From NCBI GenBank assembly GCA_022266195.1, contig WHVY01000003.1, forward strand, positions 5,208,001 to 5,272,000: DNA of 64,000 nucleotides, read 5' to 3'. The stretch is from Tetranychus cinnabarinus (Eukaryota > Arthropoda > Arachnida > Trombidiformes > Tetranychidae). The translations under genes and the position numbers were made by a program. Shown in pieces: positions 1 through 12,435 of this stretch; position 1 is the stretch's first letter; each line of letters starts with the position of its first letter. The notes beneath the pieces are model-generated. The model did no database searches. It was given only the letters and a program-made list of their open reading frames with translations, and was not told where the DNA came from.

Positions 1-1257
1 TAATCAACAATAATCATATTTTTTGAGCAAAATCAACAATACAAATCATTTCTTTCCTTGATTGTGAGTAAATTTCCCGAGTGATCGTCTAAATTTACAT
101 TGAGATTCAAGGTGTATCTTGATTTAGTGTGTAAACTGATTGTTTAATGTTTTTCTCTTTCTCATTCTTACCTTAATTTTTATTGATCAACAAACTGTCA
201 AACCTTTAATAAATCATCCTTTTCAATCAACATCTTTTGATCCGGGTTCCTAATGGATTGATTATTATCATCCCAATTAAAGGTTGTTAACCAGGAATTT
301 ATCAGTTTGCTTTTTTGTTTCACAATTTATATCATTTTCACTTACCTTTTTTGTGTCTTTCGATCACCTTTTCACTGAGTTTATGTACTATACCTTGAAA
401 ACTGTAATGAATCACAATTTACTGTTAACCAAGAATTTATTATTATCATTAATATTATTGTTATCATAAATAGTTTGAAAGAAAGTCACATCAAAATTTG
501 ATTTTTTTTGTAATGCCACTTGTTTGTGTCAACATTGAGTTAATATCGTTTTCACTTATCCTTCAAAAAGGAGTAGCAAAATCTATATTATCAACAAAAA
601 AGTAAACTCAATCTGATTCACAATTAACAAATAAAGGGGCAAAAAATGTTTCAAATTTTTGTAGCCTCACCTTAACACAATTAAAGATGAATCTCTCCTA
701 TTCTTGACCGGTTGGTTAAAAATACAATTACAAGCTGATAGAAATAGTTGGTTAAAGCAAAAAAATTGTACAATTGTAAGGGTTAATTGTTTAAAGTGTA
801 GATTACATATTGTTGGATGTACCTTGATATTGATATTTTTCAGCTTCCAATTAATCCTAAATGCTTTAACAATCAAGGTGGATCAATCTCCGCGTTTATT
901 TTTTGGGTCTCATATAATTACTTTCTAACCAAATGGACCTCATTAACCACTTTCATCTGCACTTTGCCTTTTTTTGGTGACAATATTGTTCAATCTTTGA
1001 CTAGTACTTGAATAATTTCAACCTTTGGAGGGATAATTAGTGGCTCGATTTAACCAATTGGTGAATAATGATTTGGTTTTGAAAAGTAGTTAAGATATAA
1101 TTGTTTGTTTCCAATTGACAGTCACAATTGAGCCAATAAATCAAGAAATATTTTTAAAAACCAATTTTGGTGACTTGAGAATGCAAATGCTGCTTGTTTG
1201 GTTGTTAAATTACATTCAATTATTGATTGTTTCTTTTTAATCATTCCGGAATTATAG
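1..1257. other. Intron of the phosphatase gene, no exon recognised
   Basis: AT-rich sequence upstream of the first recognised exon. The reading frame of exon 1258 needs a preceding exon ending two bases into a codon, and I found no FN3-like segment with that donor phase here. The upstream exons are presumably off the left edge. Short open frames at 284-469 and 704-928 have no recognisable domain. Confidence 0.5.
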
Positions 1258-4200
1258 GGTTGGAGAAAAGGGTGATTGGGAATCAAATAAAGTAATGACC
1301 ATTGGGAATGAAACCAGTTACCAATTTACGGGACTTCAACCATTCACAGTTTACGTATTTCGGGTGATTGCTGTAAACGCTTTAGGTCATAGTAAACCTA
1401 GTAAAGATTCATTTCCAATAGTAACTCTTCGTGAAGGTAAGTGTTGAACATCTTATTTTGAATAAAATCGCCATTCATGCTTGAAGATACCAATTGCTGG
1501 AGAAACAAATATCAACAAGATCACATCGTTACATCGCCCATTTAAGATGCCAAAATGTTTGACCATTAAGAAATACATAGATAATCGTTGATCATTGTCC
1601 ATTAATCACCAGCTCCGAAAATTTCTGACATAAAACTGGTTGGATTGATTTGTATTCCATGAGATTCATTGGTGTGAAAATGTAATAGTAAATCATTGGC
1701 AATTTTTAGATGCCCAATAAGAGAAAGATTTGTTTCCTTGTTTCCTGAGTAACTCTGGTCTTATATTGTACATTGACCAGAAATATATTCCGGATGAATC
1801 TGAGGAGTAAGCAAAAAAATCAATCATTAGATAAATGTATTACTACGGTTTCAATTATAATGTAGAGTAACATGCAAGTGGGTTAAACTTATTTTCATTA
1901 ACATGATAATAGATTTAAGCGTGGAATAAGTACTTACATATTGGTTATTAAACTGTGATAGCTTTAATTTGGCAGCCATGGTATGTTTAACTGATTTAAT
2001 CCAGTCTAAAAAGATCTAAAATCAGCAATATGATCGGTCCATTTTATGTTTTATGTTGATCATCAGTGATATTGTTGAATCTGTATTTAATCAATTCCTA
2101 AATGGCAATTAGTTGGGGTGTAACATGTTAACATCTTTTACCATTTTTGAGAGCCTCTAAAATTGATGTGTTCACAATGATAATTAACTTTGAAATGGCA
2201 ATGATCAGTAAGCAACTTTGCATCAACTTGCTAATTCTCCTTTCTTTTATTCTTAACGGTTTGACCCATCAATCTGGTCATAAAACGGGTATTTCTGGTT
2301 GACCAAATCTTCATCAGTAATCCAGTATCATCCCAGGTTAACCAGTTAAGCAGCCTTAGGCCAAACTAATCAGGACAACTCAGTTGTTCTTTCTTTCCTT
2401 CATTTTGGTTTCAGTACTCACTGGTCATCAGTCAGGCCAACATAATGTTAACTTGTAGATATTGTTGAAACCAAATACAAAAAATGAGATTACCAGAGAC
2501 CATGATTTATTTGAAAAGTGAAGATGGTTCATCAGTTTCTCCAGCAATTCAAAATTTGTTACACCTTTTGTCTTCAAGTTAATTTCTCATTTTAATATTT
2601 TCAATTTTCTAATCATTTTCCATTTCTTTTTACCTCTCTTCACCATACCGTCTTCAAACCTTGATGGTTAATCTGCTACCTCTGTTGATGACCATTGTTT
2701 TTGGGTCAACCATCATTGGAATCAATACACTACCAATCATAACCACCGGACCATCGATCACAGTACCTGATGGGACACCAACCATTCTAGGATATGGTAA
2801 TGCAACCAGCACATCAGTTAGTCTTCAATGGGCACCTCCTCCAAGTGATACAATTCATGGTGAACTACTTGGGTACAAGATTATTCTTCACCCAAAAGAT
2901 AAACCACAGCTAGAACGGACAATCATCCTTCCAGACCCAAATTTAAGAGTAAGTTTCACTTAAACAATTTAAAAAAATGTATCACAATTTATAAACACAA
3001 AAAAGGCAGAGAGAAATTCACTTTGTAATTGACCAGACAGTCCCTTTGTTTACCCCTCACATACTCAAGCTGTATTGCATGCATAAGCTTTGACTGGCTT
3101 GCTTTATAGTTTGCCTCTTCTCTTTATACACTGTGGTTATGATTGAAGTGAATTAATTTATTTTTTTGTTGATTAATATTCTTTTTAGCAACATACCATT
3201 CGAAATTTGGAAACCTACATTCAATACAAAATAGCTTTATTAGTATTTAACATTGAAGGTGACGGACCGGCTGCCTACATAACCGTCAAAACCGAGGAAG
3301 GAAGTAAGTTGTTGTGCTATTCTTTGTTAAACTCAAGTGTCATCTCATCTTTACTCTTTTCAATTTCACTTTTACTACCTTTCAATGAATTGGTACTAAT
3401 TACTGTTTGTGTCTGTTCTCAATCTTAAAATGGATTAACAGTGCCCTCTCCTCCATCTGAATTCGAAGCTGATGAAACTGGTGATACCTGGGTAAAGTTA
3501 AGATGGAAAGACCCTAAACAGCCAAGAGGAGAAATACGTGGATTTGTTTTGTATATCCGTGATTTAGAGTACAATAAAACAGATACCAGGCCTGGGATTC
3601 CAAAAAACCTTAAAGAATATACCATCAAAGATTTAAGTAAGTTTAATTGATTTACACTTATGTCATCACAATCATTAGGTTTTAAGGAAACCCCTAAACA
3701 ATGTTTTGAGTTTTTTTGTTTGTTTATGTAATTGTCATTTAAAGTCATCATTTTGTATTGAATGTGTTTATGTTTTATAGTTTGTGTGTGTGTGTGTTTT
3801 CTGTATTCAATTGCAAGTTCAACAACACCCAAATTCAGTCTTAAATTATACACCTAATAGTTTATGTCTGTTTATTTTTTCTATTTTTATGTCTCTAACG
3901 TACTTTTTAACGATTTCGCATTTTATGCCTAAAATCTTTAAGATTTTCCTCTCTTATCTACTCGTCTCAATTAATGTGATTTATCAAGGCTTTAACCTTG
4001 ATTTAGATTTTATCAGTTCTTTATTGAATCTAAGTCTTATTTCAATAAGCTTTAAACGACTTGAGGTGATTAACTATCATGCTGATAGGTTACTTAGGCT
4101 GATAAAGGTACGTTAAAATAGCAATAATGATTAATAAGTTTGGGCGTTTCGGTTGCATAATAGACAATATTTCTTGCATTTGTTTGAAAAGATAGAATTG

Positions 4201-7200
4201 CAATGATCTTTTTGAACCTGACCCGTTAAAAATGATTAGGTCCAGTTGATTATGCAGTTATGGTGTCTCTTTTTACTGGTCCAAGCTTGAAAAAGAAAGG
4301 AAATGGTCTAGGTCTTGATGTAAGAAAAACTAGTTTGTGCGCTTCTTTAACTGAAAAGTCAGATGATATCTTTTGAAATTTCATTTACATGTTTTTGGGA
4401 TGACAATGATTTAAACGATTTCTATTGAACTGGTTTGCCTAATTTTCTTTATCTTTCTTATTATTTCCAGAGCCTTATACAAAATATAAGATATGGATGA
4501 GCGCATTCACTGCCGCCGGCCACGGAAATGAAACTCCACCTTTAGAGATCACAACCGAAGTAAAGGGACCAAGCGCACCCATCATAGTAAATCTAACTTG
4601 CTCATTAGATAGTCTGTATCTTCAATGGGAGAAACCTGTTAATTATTATAAAAGCGTTGATCATTATTTAGTTTATTATCGATCAGAAAATTCTCGTGAT
4701 TTTCATCATATTTCTCTACCCAACCAACTCCAAGTAAGTAATCACATTTTCGAACTCCTTACCTTTAATGGACTTATTATAATTTTCTTATATTTTCTTA
4801 TCTATTTCAGTACCAAATAAACAATCTTACATCGAATATGTTATATGAAGTGAAAGTTCAAGGAGCAACAAATAGTGTACGGAATTCGAGTCGTCTTATA
4901 ACTGGGGAATTTAGTGAATCTCGTAAAGTTGTTCTCCAGAGTAAGTGTGAGAGTAAGTGTACTAACCCATTTCAATCTATTAATCTTCCTTTTCTTAACG
5001 CTAACTGATCCTGGTTCTAAAGGCACCTATTTTTAAACCGTAATAATCACAACCTAAAAGAACTCGTAAGAGATCTAACTTTATCCTTGTGTTTGTCTCA
5101 ACTAATCATTTGCATTAACATTTTCATGCAAACCTTAAAAGTACTCTTAGAGATTAATGATTTTAATTAAATCTCAAAGAGTACTTTTGTCTGAAAATTG
5201 GCGATTTCAACTAATTCATTCTTTTCTTTTTCCACAATTAAGGCTACATATCTTCTTCACAAATTGATGTCCCATTAAGTGCCGGTGTGATTGCTGCCGT
5301 AATTTGTGTTTCATTTGCACTTCTTCTCGCCATCTTTTCATTCATCTTATGGAGGAAATACTTCCAAGCAGCATATTATTATCTTGATGATCCACCAAGC
5401 CAAACTCGTGGAGGATCACCCCAATTATCCGAAACATATGATGAATCGGATTATGCTTCTATCCCAGTTGCCTTGTGGCCTAAACATGTTCAAGACCTTC
5501 ATGCTGATGGTGACATTGGATTTTCTCGTGAATACGAATCCATTCAAACTGGAACAGACGCTGAATTATCATGTGATTATTCACAGATGCCCGAAAATAA
5601 AAATAAAAATCGATATGTTAATATTGTTGCATATGATCATACAAGAGTTACTCTTAAATCATTATCTGGCCAAAAGAAAGTTGCTGGTGTGGATTACATC
5701 AATGCCAACTACATTGACGTAAGCATTAATTTTAGCACAATCCGTTTAATTAAAAACACTTACTAATTCTCATCATTACATTACAGGGATATTGCAAACC
5801 TGCGGCATATATTGGTACTCAAGGTCCTTTACCTTCTACTTTCGATGATTACTGGCGAATGATTTGGGAACAAAGAGTTTGCATCATTGTAATGATAACC
5901 AATCTCATTGAAAGAGGACGTGTAAGTTAAATGACAAAATTAAACATTTTTGCAAGTGCATGATGAGATTTTAAGTGAAACCTTTTCCTTCTCATCACCA
6001 CTTGAAACCAATTTAGACTTTACTGTGAATAATGCCAAAAAACACAAATATTAGAAGCACTTTTGTCCAATGTTCAGTTTAAGTCCCAATGTAGTCTATA
6101 CATAGTACCATGCATTTTTCGTTGATTGACTTTTTTCCAAATTAGAATGTTCCTGTAGTAAAAATTATCCTTATTTTAATGATTGTGTTTATCTGTAGCA
6201 ACCTTTTCAATGATTTCATTACTTTGTTATTTTTCTGTGTTACTAATCATTAACCAATTACATTTTAGAATCAAAAGATTTGTTTGGACGTAAATTGAAT
6301 GATACTCACCTGCCATCCAACCTCTGATTTGTTTGATCCTTTCTTGTTATCTTTAAACTATCTTTAAATATTTCGGTCTACTATGAGTGACTCATAAATG
6401 TCTCTCTTTTTGCATGCTAGCACCAGTTTAGTTGCTCTTCAGAGTTGGATGACAGCGTAAGTAACTTAACAAACAATACTTTCTAACATCTCGTTCCTCA
6501 CAAAAGCAAAAAGTTAACTTAACCCTGACCACTACTGTATAAAAATTAGCAACTCTCGCTTTCTCTTGATTGACGTTTTGATTGGGACTTAAAAGACGAA
6601 TTGATGATGGCTTCAATCTCGATTTTGATGTCTAACATTTCGCTTTCTTTTTCTTCTATTTCAAAAATTTCTCAATTCTTTTGTTCTTCTTGAACTCGAG
6701 CTGATGAAATAATGATCCAAACGACTAATGCTGATCCTATAAGCTGGTTTATTAGTCAAATCATTATTTATTCATAAATTCAATTTTATTTATCCTTTTT
6801 ATCTGTTAACATGCAACTAACTTTTACACTTTATATCTCTCCTTTTCAACTCCATTATTACAGAGAAAATGTGATCTTTATTGGCCAAAAGAGGGAACTG
6901 AAACTCATGGAATAATTCAGGTCAAAATTCTGCAAGAAGTAGTTATGGCTACTTATACACTACGAACATTTTCTATCCGTAATCTTAAAATGAAAAAGGT
7001 AAGTTAAGAAGCATTTACCTTTTATTACATATTTTGTTCCTATCAATAATTAAATTTTTTCATTTCTCATTAATGGTATAGAAACACGGAGCTGAGCGAA
7101 CTGTGTATCAGTATCACTACACTAATTGGCCTGATCACGGAGTTCCAGATCATCCTCTTCCTGTTTTGTCATTTGTACGAAAGTCATCGGCCGCAAATCC

Positions 7201-9020
7201 ACCAAATGGTGGTCCAATTATAGTTCATTGCAGGTGATTTCTTAATCTATTGTTTTGATTGATGTTTACTATTATGATTAGCTGTTGGTTTTTTTCACTC
7301 ATTGACAAAGATGAAAACATTTCATAATCTGTCTCCATCAGTCATCATTTTTATTTTTTTTGTTAGATCTAAGTTTCATGAACTCAGCTTTAAATTTTCA
7401 AAGCTACTACAAAACTAACTTTACTTGAAGATATTTTTAACTTTAAATTCTTAAGGCTATTAGCTAATATTTAAATCTATTTCGATATGTAAATCTTTAG
7501 TCAATTGAGTCAATAGACTTTTCCAAAAATGGGAAAAAATATTGTTCAAACAACTCATACTAATATCTATGCTTTTTTCTTGTTTACTTATAACAGTGCC
7601 GGTGTTGGTCGAACTGGTACTTATATTGTCGTTGATGCCATGATGAAGCAAATTAAACATCGACAAAGCATCAATGTTTACGGGTTCTTGAAGCACATTC
7701 GCCAACAACGAAACTATCTCGTACAAACAGAAGAGCAATATATTTTCATTCATGACGCTTTGTTAGAAGCAATTGAAAGTGGCGATACTGAAGTTCCCAG
7801 TAGTCATCTGTCGCGTTATATTCAAACTCTTCAAACTGGTGGCGATGCCATTTCAAATGCTAGCTCTGATATCAAAGAAAGACCTTTCCATTGGCCTCTC
7901 CTTGAAAGACAATACAAACTTGTCACCAGCTTTAGAGCAAAAGATTTCAATGTTGTTTCAGCATTGAAACCTTGTAATAAGGCTAAAAATAGATCTCTCA
8001 ATTTGATACCTTTAGAAGCACATAGAGTTCACATTACTCCGCGGTCTCCAGGAACTGATGGCTCTGACTATGTTAATGCCACTTTCCTTCTTGGATTCAA
8101 CATGCTGAAAGAATTTATAATCACTCAACATCCTCTGTATGATACTGTATCCGATTTTTGGCAAATGATCTGGGATCACAATGTACAAACTATTGTTGTA
8201 CTAACACCTGTGATTGATGAGAAAGAATTTCCACAATTCTGGCCTGAAAAGGATGAAGAATGTGATTATGGTAGTTTTAAAGTTAAACTAACTGAAGAAA
8301 TTACCACCTCCCGAGAAACAGGAGGATTTGTAGCTACTAGAGATTTTATTATGCAATCAACTCAAGATGATTACGAGTTAATATGTCGTATTGTGCACTG
8401 TCCCGGTTGGCCTGAGACATGTGGACCATTAAATAGTGTTTTTGATCTCATCAAAATGGTCCAGCAATGGCATCTTGAATACCAAAACGGTCCGATAGTA
8501 GTCATGGATCGGTAAGTAACTTCTTTGTACTTTACAATAATTATTGTAAGATTATTATATTTAGTTCGATATCTAATTTAATTGTTATTTTTTTCATTTT
8601 TAGTTATGGAGGAACAGAAGCAGCAACATTCAGCTGTTTAACAACTCTATATAAACAATTAAACTTTGAAGATTGTGTCGATGTTTATATGTATGCTAAA
8701 CTTTATCATTTAAGAAGGCCAGGTATTTGGAGATGCCAGGTATGTAAATTTTTAATAGGAAAATCGCTAATCTAAATCAACATTTTTTGAACTTAACTAA
8801 TCTAAATCTTTTCTTTATTTTTCAGGACGATTACTTGTTCCTTTATCGCGCAATAGAAAGTCTAGTTTCCACAATGAATCTCGCCGAGGGAATGGATACA
8901 TCACCATACGGGAGTCAATTAAACATGACTAATGGACATCTTAATTCTAATTCCAATGGTCATATAATCAAAATAAATTTATCCACTGAACATAGTGTTA
9001 AAAGCGAGTCATTGGCTTGA
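1258..9020 (+). CDS. Ptp99A: Receptor-type tyrosine phosphatase, Ptp99A/PTPRG-like (3' part of gene, 13 exons)
   Basis: Exons: 1258-1436, 2764-2948, 3189-3303, 3442-3636, 4471-4733, 4811-4940, 5243-5718, 5787-5921, 6864-6998, 7082-7233, 7597-8511, 8604-8739, 8826-9020. All have GT..AG borders and matching phases; together they give about 1070 codons, and the 5' exons lie off the left edge. The first six exons encode one partial and three further FN3 domains. The seventh carries the TM (GVIAAVICVSFALLLAIFSF) and the start of D1 (KNRYVN, YINANYID). D1 has WPDHGVP and HCSAGVGRTG, so it should dephosphorylate phosphotyrosine. D2 has WPE in the WPD loop and VMDRYGG in place of the HC..R loop, so it is a pseudophosphatase, as in type V receptors (Ptp99A, PTPRG, PTPRZ). 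Known relatives act in axon guidance; that role is inferred here. The 2764 acceptor was chosen because it joins TLRE to VPDGTP in frame. Confidence 0.92.
5137..5188. repeat. Intronic inverted repeat, 19-nt arms
   Basis: Arms 5137-5155 and 5170-5188 match at 18 of 19 positions around a 14-nt loop, inside the phosphatase intron 4941-5242 just before the transmembrane exon. It would form a strong hairpin in the pre-mRNA. It could be a remnant of a small mobile element or a structural splicing element; neither is shown. Confidence 0.7.
6421..6456 (+). other. Candidate 36-nt cassette exon inside phosphatase D1
   Basis: Between exons 5787-5921 and 6864-6998, a segment is bordered by an AG (gcatgctag) and a strong GTAAGT donor. 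It is exactly 36 nt, open, and phase 0 at both ends, so inclusion would add HQFSCSSELDDS between IERGR and RKCDLYWP of D1. The upstream polypyrimidine tract is tctctcttttt. The flanking exons splice to each other in frame and rebuild the conserved family sequence without it, so it would be optional. No transcript evidence is available. Confidence 0.4.
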
Positions 9021-10739
9021 AAGACAAGTCAAGTAATTTTATTGAAAAAAACGCAAATTTGATCCTCTATTCATCTTGATTCTTGCTCATCATCATGATC
9101 ATTTAAATCTTCATCATCTAAACAAATTGTCATTTCTTACCTTCACAACTCAATGAAACTCATCGTTTATAAATCTCATCGCCATCATCATCATCATCGC
9201 CAACAACAATTTCACCGTTACCTGTTAAATATCACAACACTTAAGCCACTAAATTTATTTAAACGTAAACCTGGCAATGGAAATCAACTTCACCCAGCCG
9301 CTTCCAATCAAACAGGACAATTGAATAAATTTAAATTGTGAAACATCTTTTCAGAGCCTTGGTTTAAATTGTTTTTTATCTTTCTTTCTTCATTTTGTAA
9401 ATCTTGATAGACATTTAAGTGAAACTTCATCGCAAACAAAATCTTTTTTCTCGACGATCTCATCTCATTGCCATTGACTTTGAGAATTAATTATTTACTT
9501 TCACCGTCTGCGTTTCTCTTCACTCATCTTAATCATTGAAACATCTTCATCTTTCGTACAAAATGTCTTTATCTTCCACTTTTTGTTTTTTTTTCTTATT
9601 CTTCACCTTTATTCTTTGTTAAATCGTTTCTTAAATCATTCATAGTCTGCCATTCATTGTCTTCACTTCCACCGATAAAACTAAAAATTCATGCTCATTC
9701 TTGTTTCATCCAAATCATTTTGTTCTTGTTTCTCTTTTTTTCTATCTTCCTTATCCTTATCAAAGTCCTTAAAACAAATAATGAATCAAATGAAAAAATT
9801 AAAATAAAATGAAATACAATAAATTTAAGCATAATAGGTAATGTATAACTTGCAGCAAATAAATTGTCTTCTCGATTATTGAAAGACATAAATTGTATTA
9901 TTGCTCAACCAAAAGTAGAGATTAAATAAAAGATTTTATTTCTTAACTAATCAAGATTCTTTCAAATTTAAATTATAATTATGATTCGTGCAAGCAATTC
10001 GTGTTCAAAAATATACATGTTGGTTCCTTTATTGGCTTTCTTAAGTCACAAAAATTCAATTGATCGTTCATTATCTGATACTAGATGAATTTTATCGACC
10101 AAGGAATTGATGGGTTACATGATTATCCTTGTGCCTTTTCTTCATCTTAAAATGCTCTAAATCTGGATTAATGATTAGAGATTACTTTGGCCATTTTTCG
10201 TGAATGACTGAATGTTCGTTTTGAAATAATATTCCGTCGAAACCTTAAAACATCAGTTTTACGAGTTTGAAAAGTAGCCATTTCCTCAACTTCAGAGCAA
10301 TCGATTCCTTACTTTACTTTACAAAAAGCTACAATAATTGATTTCTGTTATTAATAAATGAATAGTAAAAGCATATTCAATTGAAACAATTTATTTTTTT
10401 TGAACAATTGTTTGGGTGGAAAGGGTGGGACAGTTTCAACATTAACATTAGATAATTAAATTACATTAAATAACATTTTATATCATTTTCACATTTTTGT
10501 TTGACTTTTGTTTACACCAATGATATTTAAATGTCAACAATATGAGATCATTTTTTCATTTTTAGTTTTTTTACATTTACAAAACTATTTTTGTACTCTT
10601 TTTGCGTGTTAACCAATTAAGTTTTTAAGTTTTTGTTTTGACATTTTTTGGCATTTGAGATTTTGTTTGAGTGGAGGAGACAAGGAAAGTGAGGAAGTCA
10701 TGGCATTTGTTAACTAGATGATGAATTAAATTGATTAAT
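9021..10739. other. 3' UTR of the phosphatase gene and convergent spacer
   Basis: Low-complexity TCATCATC-rich sequence follows the stop at 9018-9020. AATAAA-type polyadenylation signals occur near 9820 and 9920. The neighbouring gene converges from the right and stops at 10740, so its own 3' UTR probably lies between about 10300 and 10739. No other gene was seen. Confidence 0.5.
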
Positions 10740-12206
10740 CTAATGAACTAATATTGCTAGATTGGGTGGGCCAAATGGATGATAACGATAACCAAGATCT
10801 TTAAATACAGTTGAAACATGATGACAACACCACGAACCCAATCTACCAACATCACAACCGCACATCCAACCAATTCGGGTTTCATTTTGTCTTATTGAAT
10901 ACCAGAAATGGGTTGTTGATTCTGAATCAAATTGTGAACATGAAAGTACAACTTTAAGCATTATTTGGTAATCACAAGGTTCCCAAATGAACACATCTTT
11001 AATGTTTGGTGGGTTTAGTGAATCAAACGAGTTTGAACATGAAAGCGATCGCATCATTCCATATCCTCGAGTTACTTGGTAAACTTGAAGAGTGTGATCT
11101 CGAATATCTTCTCTGGACATTGGCGGAAACGAGACTTGATTTTTTGATATTTGACGAAAATCAGCTTCATCTAAAAGTGATGGTCCTTCAGGTTTACAAT
11201 GACTGAAATTCCATCGACGATATTCAGGTGAAGAGGTTGGATCAAAGGTGTCATCACACAGAGGAATGCTTATCATTTGAAAACAGTTGATCATGGCACA
11301 AACGTTCATTAAATCGCTATTTATGTTTAACCTGTCTTGCCAACAAGGCTTTTCAATCGCTTTAAAACTGCGAATACGATGTTTTACTTGTCGTATTATT
11401 CCTCTAACCGCCCCAATCCAGCTTCTTAAATTGTCCAGTTCACTTTGGTTCATAAAGTTGCCCATTTTGGGGACAAAAGGTTGAAGACATTCAGTGTTTG
11501 TTGTGTTTTGTCCATTGTAATTGTTTAAATCATTTGTTACAAATGACTCAACTAAACCTCGAGTAATTGCATTTGAAACAATAACATCATTTTCTTGTAA
11601 CCATTCAGATCGATATTTTAGGTTTAGGTTAATATCATCATAACCATTTCCATCGAAAGCTGATCCATCACCTGGAGTTCGACCATTTGAAGTAACATTT
11701 ATATCTTCAAGTATTGCAGGTCCGGTTACATCAACAATGTGACCTGTGGAACTGAAAACAATGAGTGATTCAAGTGACAGATGTTTGGGTAGAGAATCGC
11801 TTTCATTGGGAATCAAATAGGGAATTCCGTCTTCTATCAGGAAAACTGCATCTTTTGGAACATTTAATCCATTGATTATATCACGACGAGTTTGCTTGGT
11901 CATAACAAAGGATCGACTGTTTCGATTGAAACCAATGTATTTGTAGGAAAATTCAGATCTAATTGTTTTTCGAACTCGGTCAATCTTTGAGTTGCAATCA
12001 GCCAAAGGACAGCGAAACATTGATGCCAACAAGCGATTAGGTAAAGCATGTTTCAATTTAATCAGATACAAGGCTAAATCACCTGAAGCAGGATGAATTC
12101 CGGATCGACCAATAATGTCTCTAAGTTGATCAAAGTGTGGCTTTCGTATTCCAACCATGTACTCATAGTTAGCATCGGGTAAATTGTCGATCCAATTGGG
12201 TTCCAT
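10740..12206 (-). CDS. Transposase-derived protein: degenerate DDE domain plus CxC..CH zinc-finger-like C-terminus
   Basis: A single coding exon of 488 aa opens with MEPNWIDNL. Residues about 45-85 look like a helix-turn-helix (LPNRLLASMF..SKIDRVRKTI). Residues 120-215 resemble the core of a DDE transposase family in which DGT.IY and VDRGFRD carry the first two acidic residues: here EDGIPY keeps an Asp (126), but VIVSNAITRG has Asn at the second position (212). At the third site the usual WVVE..NGR is replaced by RGIIRQVKHR. The C-terminus (residues 449-463) has CGCDVGRLGSWCCHH followed by LGYRYHP, as in family members that end in a SWIM-like metal-binding motif. The frame is intact over 1.47 kb with no terminal inverted repeats noticed, which suggests a host gene without transposition chemistry. 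The alignment is from memory, so residue assignments are tentative. Confidence 0.7.
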   Translation of the reverse strand: MEPNWIDNLPDANYEYMVGIRKPHFDQLRDIIGRSGIHPASGDLALYLIKLKHALPNRLLASMFRCPLADCNSKIDRVRKTIRSEFSYKYIGFNRNSRSFVMTKQTRRDIINGLNVPKDAVFLIEDGIPYLIPNESDSLPKHLSLESLIVFSSTGHIVDVTGPAILEDINVTSNGRTPGDGSAFDGNGYDDINLNLKYRSEWLQENDVIVSNAITRGLVESFVTNDLNNYNGQNTTNTECLQPFVPKMGNFMNQSELDNLRSWIGAVRGIIRQVKHRIRSFKAIEKPCWQDRLNINSDLMNVCAMINCFQMISIPLCDDTFDPTSSPEYRRWNFSHCKPEGPSLLDEADFRQISKNQVSFPPMSREDIRDHTLQVYQVTRGYGMMRSLSCSNSFDSLNPPNIKDVFIWEPCDYQIMLKVVLSCSQFDSESTTHFWYSIRQNETRIGWMCGCDVGRLGSWCCHHVSTVFKDLGYRYHPFGPPNLAILVH

Positions 12207-12257
12207 TGGTTGGTAACAATCAGACTTGACTTGAGGAAAACTTTATTGAATATCAAT

Positions 12258-12434
12258 CTGAATGAAAAAAGGAAATGTAAATATAATGGAATTAGCAAGT
12301 GACTAATTGACATAAAATAACCATTAATGAATCATGATTAATGACTGATTGCTAAAAGATTACAATGGAAATGCATTTCTCAATAAGATGATAAATAGAT
12401 GATAATAAATATCGAACTGTAAATGAAGGCTTAC
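12258..12434 (-). other. Probable 5' UTR intron of the transposase-derived gene
   Basis: On the minus strand a donor (AAAG|GTAAGC) at 12434 and an acceptor (TTTTTCATTCAG) at 12258 bracket 177 nt just upstream of the start codon at 12206. A spliced leader exon ending at 12435 would fit a transcribed host gene. Inferred from splice signals only. Confidence 0.45.
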
Positions 12435-12435
12435 C

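Noticed and set aside
2661..2763. Possible alternative start with a signal-peptide-like sequence (MVNLLPLLMTIVFGS) before the FN3 exon
   Set aside because: A splice acceptor at 2763/2764 joins the preceding FN3 exon in frame and rebuilds the conserved domain boundary, so the upstream hydrophobic stretch is most simply intron sequence.
9153..9341. His-rich frame after the phosphatase stop
   Set aside because: Produced by CATCAT-type simple sequence in the 3' UTR.
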